Assembly: GCA_051004015.1 (NCBI GenBank)
Contig: JBPCKT010000007.1
Span: forward strand, 7,653-71,652
Direction: 5' to 3'
Length of the DNA: 64,000 nt
From: SXOA01 sp051004015
Lineage (GTDB): Bacteria > Planctomycetota > Planctomycetia > Pirellulales > Pirellulaceae
Shown piece by piece: positions 20,201-30,344 of this stretch. The notes beneath the pieces are model-generated. The model was given only the letters and a program-made list of their open reading frames with translations. It did no database searches and was not told where the DNA came from. How positions within the stretch are numbered: position 1 is the first letter of the stretch; every line of letters starts with the position of its first letter. The position numbers were made by a program, and so were the translations under genes.

Positions 20201-22371
20201 ACCGTCCCATTATTGACACCATTATTGTCTTGATCGCTCTGACCGTTACCCAATTCTCGATTGATATTAAAAAGCTGCCCACGGTGGAGTTCAAAGGGCA
20301 CGATCGTATTAAACCGTCGAACAAATTCAGGATACTGACCGTCCGAAGGCGTGAACGGAATAGGCATCGAGAGCCCTTGCGCTATCCGTAATGTATACAA
20401 GTCGAGGATTGTTGCATTCACCAATCCTGGCGATGCTAACCGCTGTTCCCGAGGAATAGCAATCTTTGGCACAGGTAGACTTGAACTATGGGTTGTCAGT
20501 ACTTCTCGTCGGTAGTGCGATGTGCCAATGGTTCCCGGAGGCTCAGTCAAAAGTGGCGCGAGGTATTGCTGGGTTGAGGAATTCACGAGCCGGGTCGTTA
20601 TGGTTTGCGCGCCGAGGTCGTGATAGCGTAAAAGCGCCTCGCCATCACTAACCGAATAGGGAGAATCTAAATTCGCTGCACTGCCATAAACTTTGAGTTC
20701 ATACGGATCATCGACGCGCTCCGTGCTTCCCACGCCCGTGGCGGTCATCCACAGCGGTTGCCCGTAATAGTCGAGTGCAAACGCTCCACGGCCCCAAACA
20801 TCGGGAGGGGTCGAGTAAGAGGAAAATGGAGGATTCGTATGATCCGTCGGAATACCAATGGTCTTGATCATACTCAGCATGTCGTCGGTATTGATTTCGC
20901 CCGGTTGCGGATTATTACCCTCATTTAGTCCGTAACGATTTAAAATAAGTGACTGATACGCCGCAAGTTCGGTGGCATTGCCGTATGAACCAAACAGATG
21001 CATGAAGTCGATCTCGGCAGGTCCGAAACCCTGGCCGCGAGGAATAAATGCAATCGGAGCCGCAGCACTTGGATTCACGCCTGCGAACGCATCGGTAAAC
21101 TGGTACGAAGTGCGTGCAGCTTGCACGAGGATCGGGGCGACATTGCCGTGTGCATTGACGTTGATTCGACCATCCAGATCCTTGATGCAAATTGCCACTA
21201 GCCGCTTATATCGCCGACCACTCGGAGCGGTTACAACCGGAAGTCCGGGATCGACCCAAACGCTTTCCGCGATATTATCTCCATCGCAATCGACGTCCCA
21301 CGGTCCATTGATCATCGCACTGACTGCGTTTGCCTGGCCATTGAAAGCGGGATTGCTACCACTGAAGTTGAGATGGTCCCACGGCATCGGGCGAAGGATC
21401 ACCTGGCTGAGCAATTGCTGTCCGGCAACTGTTGAAGCATCGGCTCCTTGACTAACCCAGTAGTTCACGAGATCAGGTCGGTGAAATGACGGAAGAATTG
21501 TTCCGTTGCCTGGACGTGCGGGGATGTATGACAGGAACATGTTTTGAAAGTCCGCAGCATCATACGGCTCATCAAGACTTCCTTGTGAATAAACAGTTGC
21601 GCTCAAAGGATATCGGGACGCATAGCCCGGCAATAGTGCGACGGGAAAGGAGGTTGCATTCGCATCGATATTCCCGCTGGCATCTACGCGAAGGTCAAGC
21701 TCTCCAGTGGTATTGTTGTAGCCCGCGCCGGTACCGTTGAATGGAGCGCCGTTAATAATGAAGGCGCTAAGGGGTGATGGGGTCACCGGAATCGGAAGAT
21801 CAGATTCGGGAGCTTCGACGATAAGTTCTGGTTGATTGCTGCTCGCTCCACCAGCCGGAATACCTGCCGGAAAGTAAGCCATGATCCTGGTGCTTATGCC
21901 GGCAGCGCTTCCGTTGGTGAACGTCACGACGCGCCCTGCATAGTAATTCGGGATCGGGTTTGGCTGCGAAACGCCAAACAATTGAACTCGCAGCACGATT
22001 CCCTGGCCGCTATAGAGCGGAGTTGTAAGCGGTGGGAGCGCAGGATTCACTCCGCCCGACACCACCTGGCCGTAAACCAAATCGTTTCCATAAAGGTCCG
22101 CAAGGAGATTATGCGGAGCAATCATGGACGTGGAATTAACACTGCCAAACAGCACCTGGCCGATGACTTCTTCCATCTCCCGCTCGGGTTCGTCGCCGTA
22201 GCGCTTGGCGCGTTGGTTTTGGGTGGAGGAGTTGTGGTAGTGGCCGGCGATCAGGACGTACGTGACGCCGACCATCAGGAACAGCGTGAGGATGCTCACG
22301 ACCACCAGCAGGACCACCCCCCGCTTCTCGCGGCGGAGTCTGCTTACACGTTCAGCCTGGCGACTCGACAT
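17281..22371 (-). CDS. Giant GspK-like pseudopilin of the secretion/pilus operon
   Basis: 1696 residues, about five times a normal GspK. Start 22371 (MSSRQAERVSRLRREKRG) has GGAGGG upstream. A prepilin-like leader ends in RREKRG before the hydrophobic helix VVLLVVVSILTLFLMVGVTYVLIA. The long exported part carries several Asp/Gly/Asn-rich calcium-type stretches (DVDCDGDNIAE, DTDGDGTPN, NGQSDQDNNGVNNG, DKDDTGNGMTDG) and a VNINTFADAYEYTGG segment resembling the GspK-type NINTA motif (residues about 1440). The two ends are GC-rich, but most of the interior (about 17.7-22.1 kb) is near 45-55% GC. Last gene of the operon. Likely a minor pseudopilin or surface filament component. Confidence 0.75.
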   Translation of the reverse strand: MSSRQAERVSRLRREKRGVVLLVVVSILTLFLMVGVTYVLIAGHYHNSSTQNQRAKRYGDEPEREMEEVIGQVLFGSVNSTSMIAPHNLLADLYGNDLVYGQVVSGGVNPALPPLTTPLYSGQGIVLRVQLFGVSQPNPIPNYYAGRVVTFTNGSAAGISTRIMAYFPAGIPAGGASSNQPELIVEAPESDLPIPVTPSPLSAFIINGAPFNGTGAGYNNTTGELDLRVDASGNIDANATSFPVALLPGYASRYPLSATVYSQGSLDEPYDAADFQNMFLSYIPARPGNGTILPSFHRPDLVNYWVSQGADASTVAGQQLLSQVILRPMPWDHLNFSGSNPAFNGQANAVSAMINGPWDVDCDGDNIAESVWVDPGLPVVTAPSGRRYKRLVAICIKDLDGRINVNAHGNVAPILVQAARTSYQFTDAFAGVNPSAAAPIAFIPRGQGFGPAEIDFMHLFGSYGNATELAAYQSLILNRYGLNEGNNPQPGEINTDDMLSMIKTIGIPTDHTNPPFSSYSTPPDVWGRGAFALDYYGQPLWMTATGVGSTERVDDPYELKVYGSAANLDSPYSVSDGEALLRYHDLGAQTITTRLVNSSTQQYLAPLLTEPPGTIGTSHYRREVLTTHSSSLPVPKIAIPREQRLASPGLVNATILDLYTLRIAQGLSMPIPFTPSDGQYPEFVRRFNTIVPFELHRGQLFNINRELGNGQSDQDNNGVNNGTVDDPSELIYPPYPLQPGSERVWNNPSLAFEHLNDSVPPYVPSLVNHRQIYARQLYCLAMLLKNQSQQLDTDGDGTPNTAPESAEMIAQWAINVVDFRDADSICTAFEYDATPFDADGWNVDGDPSTTGDQAGGNGIVWGCERPELLLTEGIAWHDRRTEDKDDTGNGMTDGPEKDNLPNTMDPNDFDQRLQPRGACFIEVYNPWFDQSNGAYGHKAPELYSNIGANGGVELHRVNAQGTPVWRMLIIQGASKNGVDPDSPRPEQLTGSADIDRSVYFANQTLATSLPSSGDGAEVNPNRRFFPPDTITPAPILPGRYAVIGSADAVNGNVYSTYVGRTTTATEGTLELNRTRRIELRPNTDPAIAQVRVFDNSKPYTNDPQDNDFSIADVQATVAIPITQPRSLSLTVPIDGYPGVIGGSIFDPTLADGEGAYAPEYDTPLDQAVELRTNQTTGGYRTIHLQRLANPLLAWDRFTNPYITIDTSSIDLTAFNGVADDSAFINPGGNRNFQTCQRGGSFPAAEVSSDYPDPPASRGARNLWLQENARSNAGVTQAIEAGGVGPHHFPYELHHTFGYLNRRFHPYFDSTSGVAAAYYGAPNHQNAAFPWLTFSNRPFNNPMELLLATCRSQSQLLVGFGMRDPAQPWANAYSNSNTLAPYSHLLNFFQTESALGAGDAPELSRLLDFVEVPSPFVGTEKYYNPQYFSTGNDPAICMRPPFNRLSRFRDPGRVNINTFADAYEYTGGSGQAVGSDIFQAVAKGFPGIDPAVDNGAFLQRLLLSRQGYGTTIADILTRNPNYPSIFSQPFRTADSSDLVPPAFGTGANLSQRPAEGGLLRRDNNYAAIDANDADKPLFASGTQLAFQDADRNPYFRYQAMQKVGNLFSTNSNCYAVWITMGYFEVEGNDADNDPATPATIDAAHPDGLRLAQEVGVDTGEVKRHRAFYIIDRSIPVGYEPGHRHNTDKAVLLKRFIE

Positions 22372-22410
22372 AACGATACCCTCCGCGCCGAAAGGCGCTT
22401 GTAAAGTACT

Positions 22411-22456
22411 CCTCACGCTCCGCGTGAGGAATTGCCGGCACACGGAGTGTGCCGGC
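22411..22456. repeat. Two palindromes upstream of the GspK-like gene
   Basis: CCTCACGC-TCC-GCGTGAGG (22411-22429) and GCCGGCACAC-GGA-GTGTGCCGGC (22434-22456). Both have perfect arms and three-base loops. Confidence 0.8.
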
Positions 22457-22472
22457 TACTAACTCTGTTCTC

Positions 22473-22514
22473 GGTCAACTGACCACTGACCACTGAAAAC
22501 TGAAAACTGACCCC
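22473..22514. repeat. Heptamer array, six units, TGACCAC/TGAAAAC type
   Basis: Units ggtcaac, tgaccac, tgaccac, tgaaaac, tgaaaac, tgacccc between two pseudopilin genes, ending just before the stop of the PilV-like gene. Confidence 0.8.
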
Positions 22515-22517
22515 TGA

Positions 22518-23789
22518 CTAAAACCCCGTCCCGTCCACCTCCAGCCGCACCGTGCGGTCGAAGACGGCGACGATGCCGGGGACGATGGTAACCTCCACGT
22601 CGTCGTCGAAAGCGACTGGGTTCTTGGGAAAGCCGCCGCTAAAAGGCAACACGTCCTGCAGATCCCAGTCGGGGCCGACGAGCGTGACATCACGTTGAAA
22701 ACAATTGCTGCCGTTGATTACGGCCGGTCTTGGGTCTTCGTCGGCGTCCGTCACCTTGTACCACTTGTGCATGGGCACGGTGTCTCGGTCGCCGGTGGCC
22801 GGGTCGCGGGCCAACACATGGCCCGACAGCATCACCCAGTCCCCCGCCCGCATCTGCAGCTTGGCGGCAGAATCGGCGGTGATTGTCACTTCCCCGCCGC
22901 CGAAACCGCTGCTGTGAAAATCGGCGGCCCGGATGGTGGCCGTCCATTCGTTGACTCGCCCCGAAGCGCCCGTCAGGTCCACGAGCAGGCTCGGACTGCG
23001 GCTGTAGAACACGACGATGGAAAGCACATACTTGTCTTCCAAGGTCGCGTTCCAGCGGTCGAACTTGGGGACCAGCGTGGCGATCCAGGAAAGCTTGCCG
23101 TCCTCCTCGCGCTTTCCGGGGAGGATGCCGCCAGCGGTCCTGATCGGGCTGTAGAGCTGAAAGGCGGGCAGGGCGTTATCGTTGCGGGCGATGCTCCCCT
23201 TCTGCACGCCGGGACGTTCGTAGGAGAGCTGATCCTCAAAGCTGAAGACATAATCGGCCTGGAAGCGGCCCATGGGGGAACCCGCTCCATTGGCCAAAGT
23301 GATGCGCTGCATTCGCGGGACGCCGGGGTTGCCGCCGAAGGCTGGATGGTTGTTGTCCGCGTAGCCAGGCGCGGTGCGCGTAAAGGCCGGAAAATAAGTC
23401 CATTCATAATTGGCAGTGTTGGGGATATTCCAGGCGGTAAAGCGAGGGTCGATGCAATAGGAAGTCTGCTGAAACCCTCGCCAAGCACCGCCGCGCGGCA
23501 ACGTGACAAGCTGCGGACCCGTAAAGACCGCCGGCGGATTGGGCGAGTTATCGATATAGGCGATCCACCGGTCGGGCCGCCGCATACTGCGGGCGTCCAT
23601 CGTGTGGGCGGCTGACTCCGCACAGACGGTGACTTCGTCATTGAGCCGCCCTTTGCGGGCGTATTCGCTGGCGACGGGGAAGACGGAGATCGCCCCCAGG
23701 AGGCCGATCGTGGTGATCATGATGGCGAACATGACCTCCAGGATGGTCATGCCAGCACGTCGCCGTCTGGAGTGAGTCGAAATGCGCAT
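22518..23789 (-). CDS. GspI/PilV-like pseudopilin
   Basis: 423 residues. Prepilin peptidase site RRRRAG/MTILE followed by the hydrophobic helix VMFAIMITTIGLLGAISVFPVA, typical of PilV/GspI minor pilins. The exported part is long and not recognised (RAGDWVMLSGHVLARDP, VEVTIVPGIVAVFDRTVRLEVDG at the end). It starts two bases after the stop of the upstream pseudopilin, so is translated as one block. GC-rich throughout, unlike the giant downstream protein. Confidence 0.85.
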   Translation of the reverse strand: MRISTHSRRRRAGMTILEVMFAIMITTIGLLGAISVFPVASEYARKGRLNDEVTVCAESAAHTMDARSMRRPDRWIAYIDNSPNPPAVFTGPQLVTLPRGGAWRGFQQTSYCIDPRFTAWNIPNTANYEWTYFPAFTRTAPGYADNNHPAFGGNPGVPRMQRITLANGAGSPMGRFQADYVFSFEDQLSYERPGVQKGSIARNDNALPAFQLYSPIRTAGGILPGKREEDGKLSWIATLVPKFDRWNATLEDKYVLSIVVFYSRSPSLLVDLTGASGRVNEWTATIRAADFHSSGFGGGEVTITADSAAKLQMRAGDWVMLSGHVLARDPATGDRDTVPMHKWYKVTDADEDPRPAVINGSNCFQRDVTLVGPDWDLQDVLPFSGGFPKNPVAFDDDVEVTIVPGIVAVFDRTVRLEVDGTGF

Positions 23790-23791
23790 GT

Positions 23792-25018
23792 CTATTGTCC
23801 CCCCCGAACGTCCTGGGTGATGGCGTATTCGCGGGCGATGGTGAGGTACGCTTGCCGCTCTTGCAGGGTGGGCGGACTAGAGAATACGAAATTGATGTTC
23901 GGCGCGTTTTCCGTAGTCGTTACCGAGCCGGTGAGCCGGCCGACACTGACCCAGAGGGCTTTGTTATCCACGAGATTCGACTCGGCGAGCGGCAGGCCGA
24001 CTTTCTCGGGCCTGCCGACCAGGAAATGCAGGCCGCCGGTGGCTTCGGTGCTGACTGGCAGATAGCTGCCGGAGACGGTGTCGTAATAAGAGTAGCTGGC
24101 GTTCCCCACGCGGCCGGTCGGTGTGAACAGGACCATGACCTGATTGAGCGACGAATAGAACTCCGTGCCGCCGTTGCCGAAGCCGGAATACGTGAGGTCC
24201 ACCGTCGTGCCGCGCGGAAGGGCCAGCGGGGCACCAATCCGCTGCGCGTTGCGGACGATCTCGTACTGGTAGCCGGCGTAGGGATTCAAAGCGGGGTCAT
24301 AGAGTCCGTTAGCGGTGGGAGGTAAGGTCGGACCGCCGACGATAAAAAAACGGGTCAGATCATTCAGCGGACTGGGAAGACTGGTGTCGCCTCGCCGCCC
24401 ATTGAAGATCGGCCCCTTGTGGTCGAAGCGGATGAGAAAAAACTCGCCGGGAGCGACGAGCGTCGTCAAGCTGCCGGCAGCGGGAAAGAAGTTGAGGAGC
24501 CAGGGAGGACCATTGGAACTGGAGGCAACCTGCGTAGCAGCGATATTGCTGATGACGATGCGCGACTCCAGCACATCCCCCGAATAGGGCGGCGGAATCT
24601 CCGCCAGGTACAGCTGCGTGCTCTGGAAGACGCCGGGCGTGGCGTTGGGATCCCCCAACTTTTCCGTGACAAACCACAGTCCGCAGGGCCGGCCGGTGGA
24701 GGCGGCGCGGGCTTTGGCCATGGCGAAATAGGAATTGAGCTGCCGCGAGGATTCCCGGACCTTGGATTCGTCCAGGGCATACTTGATCCGCGGCAGCGTG
24801 GCGATGACGAGCAGCAGCATGATGGCGATGACAATCAACATCTCCATCAGGGTGAAGCCGGATCGCCTGTTGGGCGCAGGTCTCCCGACCTCGCCCCTAC
24901 GGCTGACCGCAGGTCTCCCGCGCCCCTCTGGAGACCTTCGGTCGGGCGTTTCGGCGGGGTCGGAGACCCGCGCCGAACGCTGAAGCGGGTTACTACGAAC
25001 TAAGAAATGGAGGGACAT
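23792..25018 (-). CDS. GspH-like pseudopilin with a repeat-derived long leader
   Basis: 408 residues. The prepilin site RRSG/FTLME starts an N-terminal helix (MLIVIAIMLLLVIATLPRIKYAL) followed by a GspH-like segment (SRQLNSYFAMAKARAASTGRPCGL). The leader is about 53 residues, against the usual 5-20. It is encoded by repeat DNA (24877-24960), and no ATG lies closer to the cleavage site. The start at 25018 is supported by GGAGG upstream. It lies one base after the stop of the previous gene. An assembly role in the pseudopilus is expected. Confidence 0.82.
   Translation of the reverse strand: MSLHFLVRSNPLQRSARVSDPAETPDRRSPEGRGRPAVSRRGEVGRPAPNRRSGFTLMEMLIVIAIMLLLVIATLPRIKYALDESKVRESSRQLNSYFAMAKARAASTGRPCGLWFVTEKLGDPNATPGVFQSTQLYLAEIPPPYSGDVLESRIVISNIAATQVASSSNGPPWLLNFFPAAGSLTTLVAPGEFFLIRFDHKGPIFNGRRGDTSLPSPLNDLTRFFIVGGPTLPPTANGLYDPALNPYAGYQYEIVRNAQRIGAPLALPRGTTVDLTYSGFGNGGTEFYSSLNQVMVLFTPTGRVGNASYSYYDTVSGSYLPVSTEATGGLHFLVGRPEKVGLPLAESNLVDNKALWVSVGRLTGSVTTTENAPNINFVFSSPPTLQERQAYLTIAREYAITQDVRGGQ
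24877..24960. repeat. Repeat cluster GCAGGTCTCCCG in the GspH-like leader
   Basis: The direct copies GCAGGTCTCCCG at 24877-24888 and 24909-24920, plus an inverted GGAGACCT and GGTCGGG, form a compound palindrome. It is read as the arginine/proline-rich prepilin leader. Confidence 0.6.
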
Positions 25019-25019
25019 G

Positions 25020-25955
25020 CTACCTCGCCTCCAAATCGTGATTGGTGATGTTGTCGGCGTGGTCTAACCCGTCCGAATCAAAATCGTATGGCGTTCCAGC
25101 CAGCGTGCCGCCGTTGTAGTAAGGATCGTTGGGCGGATTGGTTGATGAGGCGACGGCACCGCTTACTCCAATATCGTGTTTCTTGTCGGGACCAGCGGAC
25201 CAAATCAGTGGCCGAATGGCTATCGGGTCGTTCGCAAAACCCGCGTCACGATAGCGGAAGTCTACCTTGAGTGGATCAAAAGGGTCTGGATACTCGGTTG
25301 GGTCTGCCGCAAGTCCAGAATCGTTTCTCCGCTGCGGCGTGACGGGGTACGGGGCCACGTCGCTACGGTATCCAGGGGTCCAGCGAAGAAAGAGAATCGG
25401 TTGCCCCCACCCGTCAAGAATCTCATTCATGCCGTCGCCATCAGTGTCGCCAATTTCGCTCGGCGAGAAGTAATCCAAGGCGCTTTTGTCCCCATCGCGG
25501 GTGCAGGCCAGGATCATGTATAGGCACTCGGAGCTATCAAAGGTGTTACTCCACGTCGCTAGTGCGCGACGATTGTATTGTTTCCAAGCCGCCGGCCCGG
25601 TACTGAGTGCAACGGGAGTCCCACCAAAGACAGGAAGTACGTCCGAGCGACTATCGGGCAGTTCCATCCGCTGAAGCTCGCGCAGGGCATTTAGCCGGAG
25701 CACCGCTGCATCGTAGGGGCCTGTTCCCGGCGGAATCCGAATCGGCACCTGCCGCGTGCGGTAGCTTTCGTACTTTTCGCCGATGAGCTGGTCGATCTTG
25801 GCGATGACGGCGCGGGTGCGGTGGGCCTTGGACTGGGAGAGGGCCGTCGCGTAAACCGACATGGCCATGGCCGCCAGGATGCCGATGATGGCAATGACGA
25901 TGATCATTTCGATCAGCGTGAAAGCCGGCCGGCGCGATTTTGTGTGAATACGCAT
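25020..25955 (-). CDS. GspG-like pseudopilin
   Basis: 311 residues, beginning MRIHTKSRRPA/FTLIEMIIVIAIIGILAAMAMSVY, a classic class III prepilin signal with Glu5. This is followed by an amphipathic helix (SQSKAHRTRAVIAKIDQLIGEKYESYR). The exported domain has calcium-type motifs (GDTDGDGMNEILDGWGQPILFLRW, YDFDSDGLDHADN), as in major pseudopilin GspG, but is about twice its length. Codon use after about residue 70 is less GC-rich than the N-terminus. Next gene starts one base after its stop. Confidence 0.85.
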   Translation of the reverse strand: MRIHTKSRRPAFTLIEMIIVIAIIGILAAMAMSVYATALSQSKAHRTRAVIAKIDQLIGEKYESYRTRQVPIRIPPGTGPYDAAVLRLNALRELQRMELPDSRSDVLPVFGGTPVALSTGPAAWKQYNRRALATWSNTFDSSECLYMILACTRDGDKSALDYFSPSEIGDTDGDGMNEILDGWGQPILFLRWTPGYRSDVAPYPVTPQRRNDSGLAADPTEYPDPFDPLKVDFRYRDAGFANDPIAIRPLIWSAGPDKKHDIGVSGAVASSTNPPNDPYYNGGTLAGTPYDFDSDGLDHADNITNHDLEAR

Positions 25956-25966
25956 GGTTTTCTCGG

Positions 25967-25988
25967 GGACGGGCTGGGAAGCCCGTCC
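25967..25988. repeat. Palindrome between two pseudopilin genes
   Basis: GGACGGGCT-GGGA-AGCCCGTCC, perfect nine-base arms, upstream of the GspG-like gene. Confidence 0.7.
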
Positions 25989-25993
25989 TACTT

Positions 25994-26947
25994 TTAGGGA
26001 TCTCGGTGATCAATCAACTTGCGGCCTTCGGTGAAGTCGGCCATGTTGTCGCTGTCTTCTTCGTTGGTGTTGGCCATTCCGGGGAATTGCTTTGTTTTGT
26101 CCCAATTAAAGCCACCACCAAAAACATTAGGAACCATACCGAATTCACCGTCCTGGCCGGCGCAATGCACCTGAAAAGTATTTGGATTAACGAACATTTG
26201 CAGCCGTGGATCCTGCTTCTGAGGAAGACTCGGAGGCTGACTTGACGAGAGGTTTGCGATTTTTCTTCCATCGGTCATGGGCTGCACTCGATTGCCAACC
26301 GCAGCATTTCCAGATTGGCAATGCAACAGATAGGTACGGCTATCAAAGTAAACGTACGGCGTGTCCTTGCCATAAAGAGCGCTATAGGCTGGCATCACGT
26401 CTGCATCCAGATCTTGCAAACGCCGTTCGTCGAATTCAAAGTGTACGAAGCGGGTATAAGGACCGGGGTATTGGGTTAGCACTGTGGTGCCAGGTTGAGG
26501 TGCCCATCCAAAGACACCATTGTTATCAAATCCAAGGTTCTTGAAGGGATATCTCGGATCGTTGGCAATCACGGCAAGCCAAAACACGATTGACTCATCA
26601 TTTCCCAGTCGGGGAGCGATGTTGTTGTAAAAGAAGACCTTGTGGTTCGGATCCATTTTGGGGTAGCACCGCAGCAGGTGCCGCTCGGCAACCGTGCTGT
26701 AGCAAGCGCCATTTGCCACCGTGTAGATCTCGCCCATGCTGGGCGGGTAGTCCCCATGCTCCTTCTTATATTCGTTAAAGCCCGTCGCGATCTGACTAAT
26801 CTCCACGCCGATCGCCGCGTTGCGGGCCTTGCTGATCATGCCCATGGCGGTGGGGATGAGGATCGCCATGAGGATGACGATGATGGCCACCACGACCAGG
26901 ATTTCCACCAGGGTGAAACCGCGCGAGCGGCGGGGATGGGGGGACAT
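25994..26947 (-). CDS. GspG/PilE-like pseudopilin, first of the pseudopilin group
   Basis: 317 residues from ATG 26947, preferred over 27028 because of the AAGGAG site upstream and the compact leader MSPHPRRSRG/FTLVE. Helix: ILVVVAIIVILMAILIPTAMGMISKARNA. Then GSP-type KKEHGDYPPSMGEIY. The exported part is of moderate GC and unrecognised. It follows gspF in the operon and precedes the other pseudopilins. Probably a major or minor pseudopilus subunit. Confidence 0.85.
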   Translation of the reverse strand: MSPHPRRSRGFTLVEILVVVAIIVILMAILIPTAMGMISKARNAAIGVEISQIATGFNEYKKEHGDYPPSMGEIYTVANGACYSTVAERHLLRCYPKMDPNHKVFFYNNIAPRLGNDESIVFWLAVIANDPRYPFKNLGFDNNGVFGWAPQPGTTVLTQYPGPYTRFVHFEFDERRLQDLDADVMPAYSALYGKDTPYVYFDSRTYLLHCQSGNAAVGNRVQPMTDGRKIANLSSSQPPSLPQKQDPRLQMFVNPNTFQVHCAGQDGEFGMVPNVFGGGFNWDKTKQFPGMANTNEEDSDNMADFTEGRKLIDHRDP

Positions 26948-26967
26948 GTGAGGGACTCCTTCGTAGG

Positions 26968-26986
26968 CCGCACACTCTGTGTGCGG
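26968..26986. repeat. Palindrome CCGCACAC-TCT-GTGTGCGG
   Basis: Perfect eight-base arms with a TCT loop, in the gspF-pseudopilin gap. Confidence 0.7.
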
Positions 26987-27022
26987 TCTTGGAAACCGGG
27001 GGACGCTGAGTTTTGTTAATTT

Positions 27023-27041
27023 CCTCACGCGGAGCGTGAGG
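27023..27041. repeat. Palindrome CCTCACGC-GGA-GCGTGAGG
   Basis: Same sequence family as 22411-22429 but in the opposite orientation, just after the gspF stop. Confidence 0.8.
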
Positions 27042-27055
27042 AGTACTATTCTTGG

Positions 27056-28474
27056 TTAGGCCAGGCCCTGGATCAAACCGATGAGCGGCATGAACAGGGA
27101 GATGACGATAAAACCGACGCAGATGCCGAGGAACACGATCAGCAAGGGTTCGATGAGCTTCATCAAACCGTCGGTGAGCGTGGTGACTTCCTCGTCGTAG
27201 ACGTCGGCGACTTTATAAAGCATGGTATCGAGCTCGCCGGTTTCCTCGCCGACGTCGATCATGTTGACCACCAGGTCGTCCGCCACCCGCGTGTTCATCT
27301 GCAGCAGATACCACAGGATGCAGATGATGCCGAGGGCGAACCCCCCGCCGACGAACGGCAGCGGGCCCCCCGCCGCCGCGGCCACGCCCGGCAGGCAGAG
27401 CACCGCGAGCGGGAAGAACGCGCCCAGGACAAACCACAGGAACGCCGCGATGGGATGAAACCCCAGCCGCGAGTTTTCCTTCATAGGCTTGGCGATGGTT
27501 TCGCCTTCGCGGATGGCGTCGGTGACTTTGGCGAACATCCGCTCGAACATGGCGTTGCCGGCGGTCTCGCGGGTGATGGTCAGCCCTTCCAGAATGGGGA
27601 CGCCGCTGGCCACCAGGGTGCCCAGCGTGCGCGTGGTGCGGGCCATGGTGTTCTTTTCGATGAGCATTCCCATGATCGGCAGCCGCAGAACGAACATGTC
27701 GTACCCCATGCGGCCGTGGCGGAACTTCCGCAATAACTTGAGGAACAGCCAAGCGCAGAGGGGAATGAGCGGAATGCAGAACCAGCCGTAGTCCACGACC
27801 CAGCGGGAGAAGTTGATGAGGATGACGGTAGCGACGGGGAGCTTGAGGCCGAACTCCATGAACATCGTATCGAAGACGGGGACGATCCAGATCATAATGA
27901 AGCACAAGATGAGGATGGCCACGATGACGACGACCACGGGGTAGATCATGGCCCCCTTGACCTTGCGTTTGAGCGATTCGGACCGCTCCAGAAACTCGCT
28001 GAGGCGGCGGAGAATGACCTCGAGCGCGCCGCCGGCTTCGCCGGCCTTGATCATGTTGATGTAGAGGCGGCTGAAGACCTTGGGGGACTTGGCCATGGCT
28101 TCCGAGAGGGTGGAGCCGGCTTCGATCTCGTCGCCGACGTCGCCGAGGGAGTTCTTGAGGCGGCCGGGCTTGCACTGCCCTTCCAGAATCCGCAGGCTGC
28201 GGAGGATGGGGAGGCCGGCGTCCTGCAGAATCGAAAGTTGCTTGGTGAACAGCGAGAGGTACTTGCTGCCGCCGCCGCCGATGGTGAAGGACCGCCGTTT
28301 TTTTCCGCCTGGGCCGCGAGCGGTCCCCGCCGCCGCTTTTTTGACGGCGATCTTGGTGACGAAGTAGCCCATCTGGCGGATGGTCTGCTGGGCTTCTTCC
28401 TCGGAGGCGGCGTCAATCTGGTCGCGGATTTCCTGACCAGTGGCGTCCATCGCTTCAAATTGATAGGTAGGCAT
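27056..28474 (-). CDS. GspF/PilC-type inner-membrane platform protein with an extra membrane insert
   Basis: 472 residues from ATG 28474 (MPTYQFEAMDATGQEIRDQI); the longer frame runs into repeat DNA. Two T2SF domains: about 70-195 (SLFTKQLSILQDAGLPILRSL) and about 275-465 (TRTLGTLVASGVPILEGLTI). Between IREGETIAKPMKE and VVNMIDVGEETGELD of the second domain are about 64 extra residues (337-400) with two added hydrophobic helices (PIAAFLWFVLGAFFPLAVLC and GGGFALGIICILWYLLQM). The usual protein goes directly from one motif to the other. It organises ATPase and pseudopilin assembly; the only F protein for three ATPases here. Confidence 0.92.
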   Translation of the reverse strand: MPTYQFEAMDATGQEIRDQIDAASEEEAQQTIRQMGYFVTKIAVKKAAAGTARGPGGKKRRSFTIGGGGSKYLSLFTKQLSILQDAGLPILRSLRILEGQCKPGRLKNSLGDVGDEIEAGSTLSEAMAKSPKVFSRLYINMIKAGEAGGALEVILRRLSEFLERSESLKRKVKGAMIYPVVVVIVAILILCFIMIWIVPVFDTMFMEFGLKLPVATVILINFSRWVVDYGWFCIPLIPLCAWLFLKLLRKFRHGRMGYDMFVLRLPIMGMLIEKNTMARTTRTLGTLVASGVPILEGLTITRETAGNAMFERMFAKVTDAIREGETIAKPMKENSRLGFHPIAAFLWFVLGAFFPLAVLCLPGVAAAAGGPLPFVGGGFALGIICILWYLLQMNTRVADDLVVNMIDVGEETGELDTMLYKVADVYDEEVTTLTDGLMKLIEPLLIVFLGICVGFIVISLFMPLIGLIQGLA

Positions 28475-28513
28475 GGGGTTATGTCCCGTAGGAGAGGGGC
28501 GGCGTTTTTTCTC

Positions 28514-28587
28514 AAATTCGAAATTCGAATTCCGAATGGCGAATGAAAAACAGGTTCCGAAATTCGCCATTCGTCCTTCGAATCTCG
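28514..28587. repeat. Heptamer array, ATTCG type, two inverted arms, before gspF
   Basis: Left arm aaattcg, aaattcg, aattccg, aatggcg, aatgaaa (28514-28548), an 11-base centre, and right arm aaattcg, ccattcg, tccttcg, aatctcg (28560-28587). Strict 7-base register in each arm. Lies between gspE and gspF. Confidence 0.8.
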
Positions 28588-28598
28588 TCTTTTCCTTC

Positions 28599-30317
<1,719 letters not shown>

Positions 30318-30344
30318 GATGTTTGCCTGATAAAACCTTGCTCT

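Noticed and set aside
26968..27041. Palindromes near gspF considered as intrinsic terminators
   Set aside because: No T run follows them and the genes on both sides belong to one operon; the same palindrome family occurs in other non-terminal positions.
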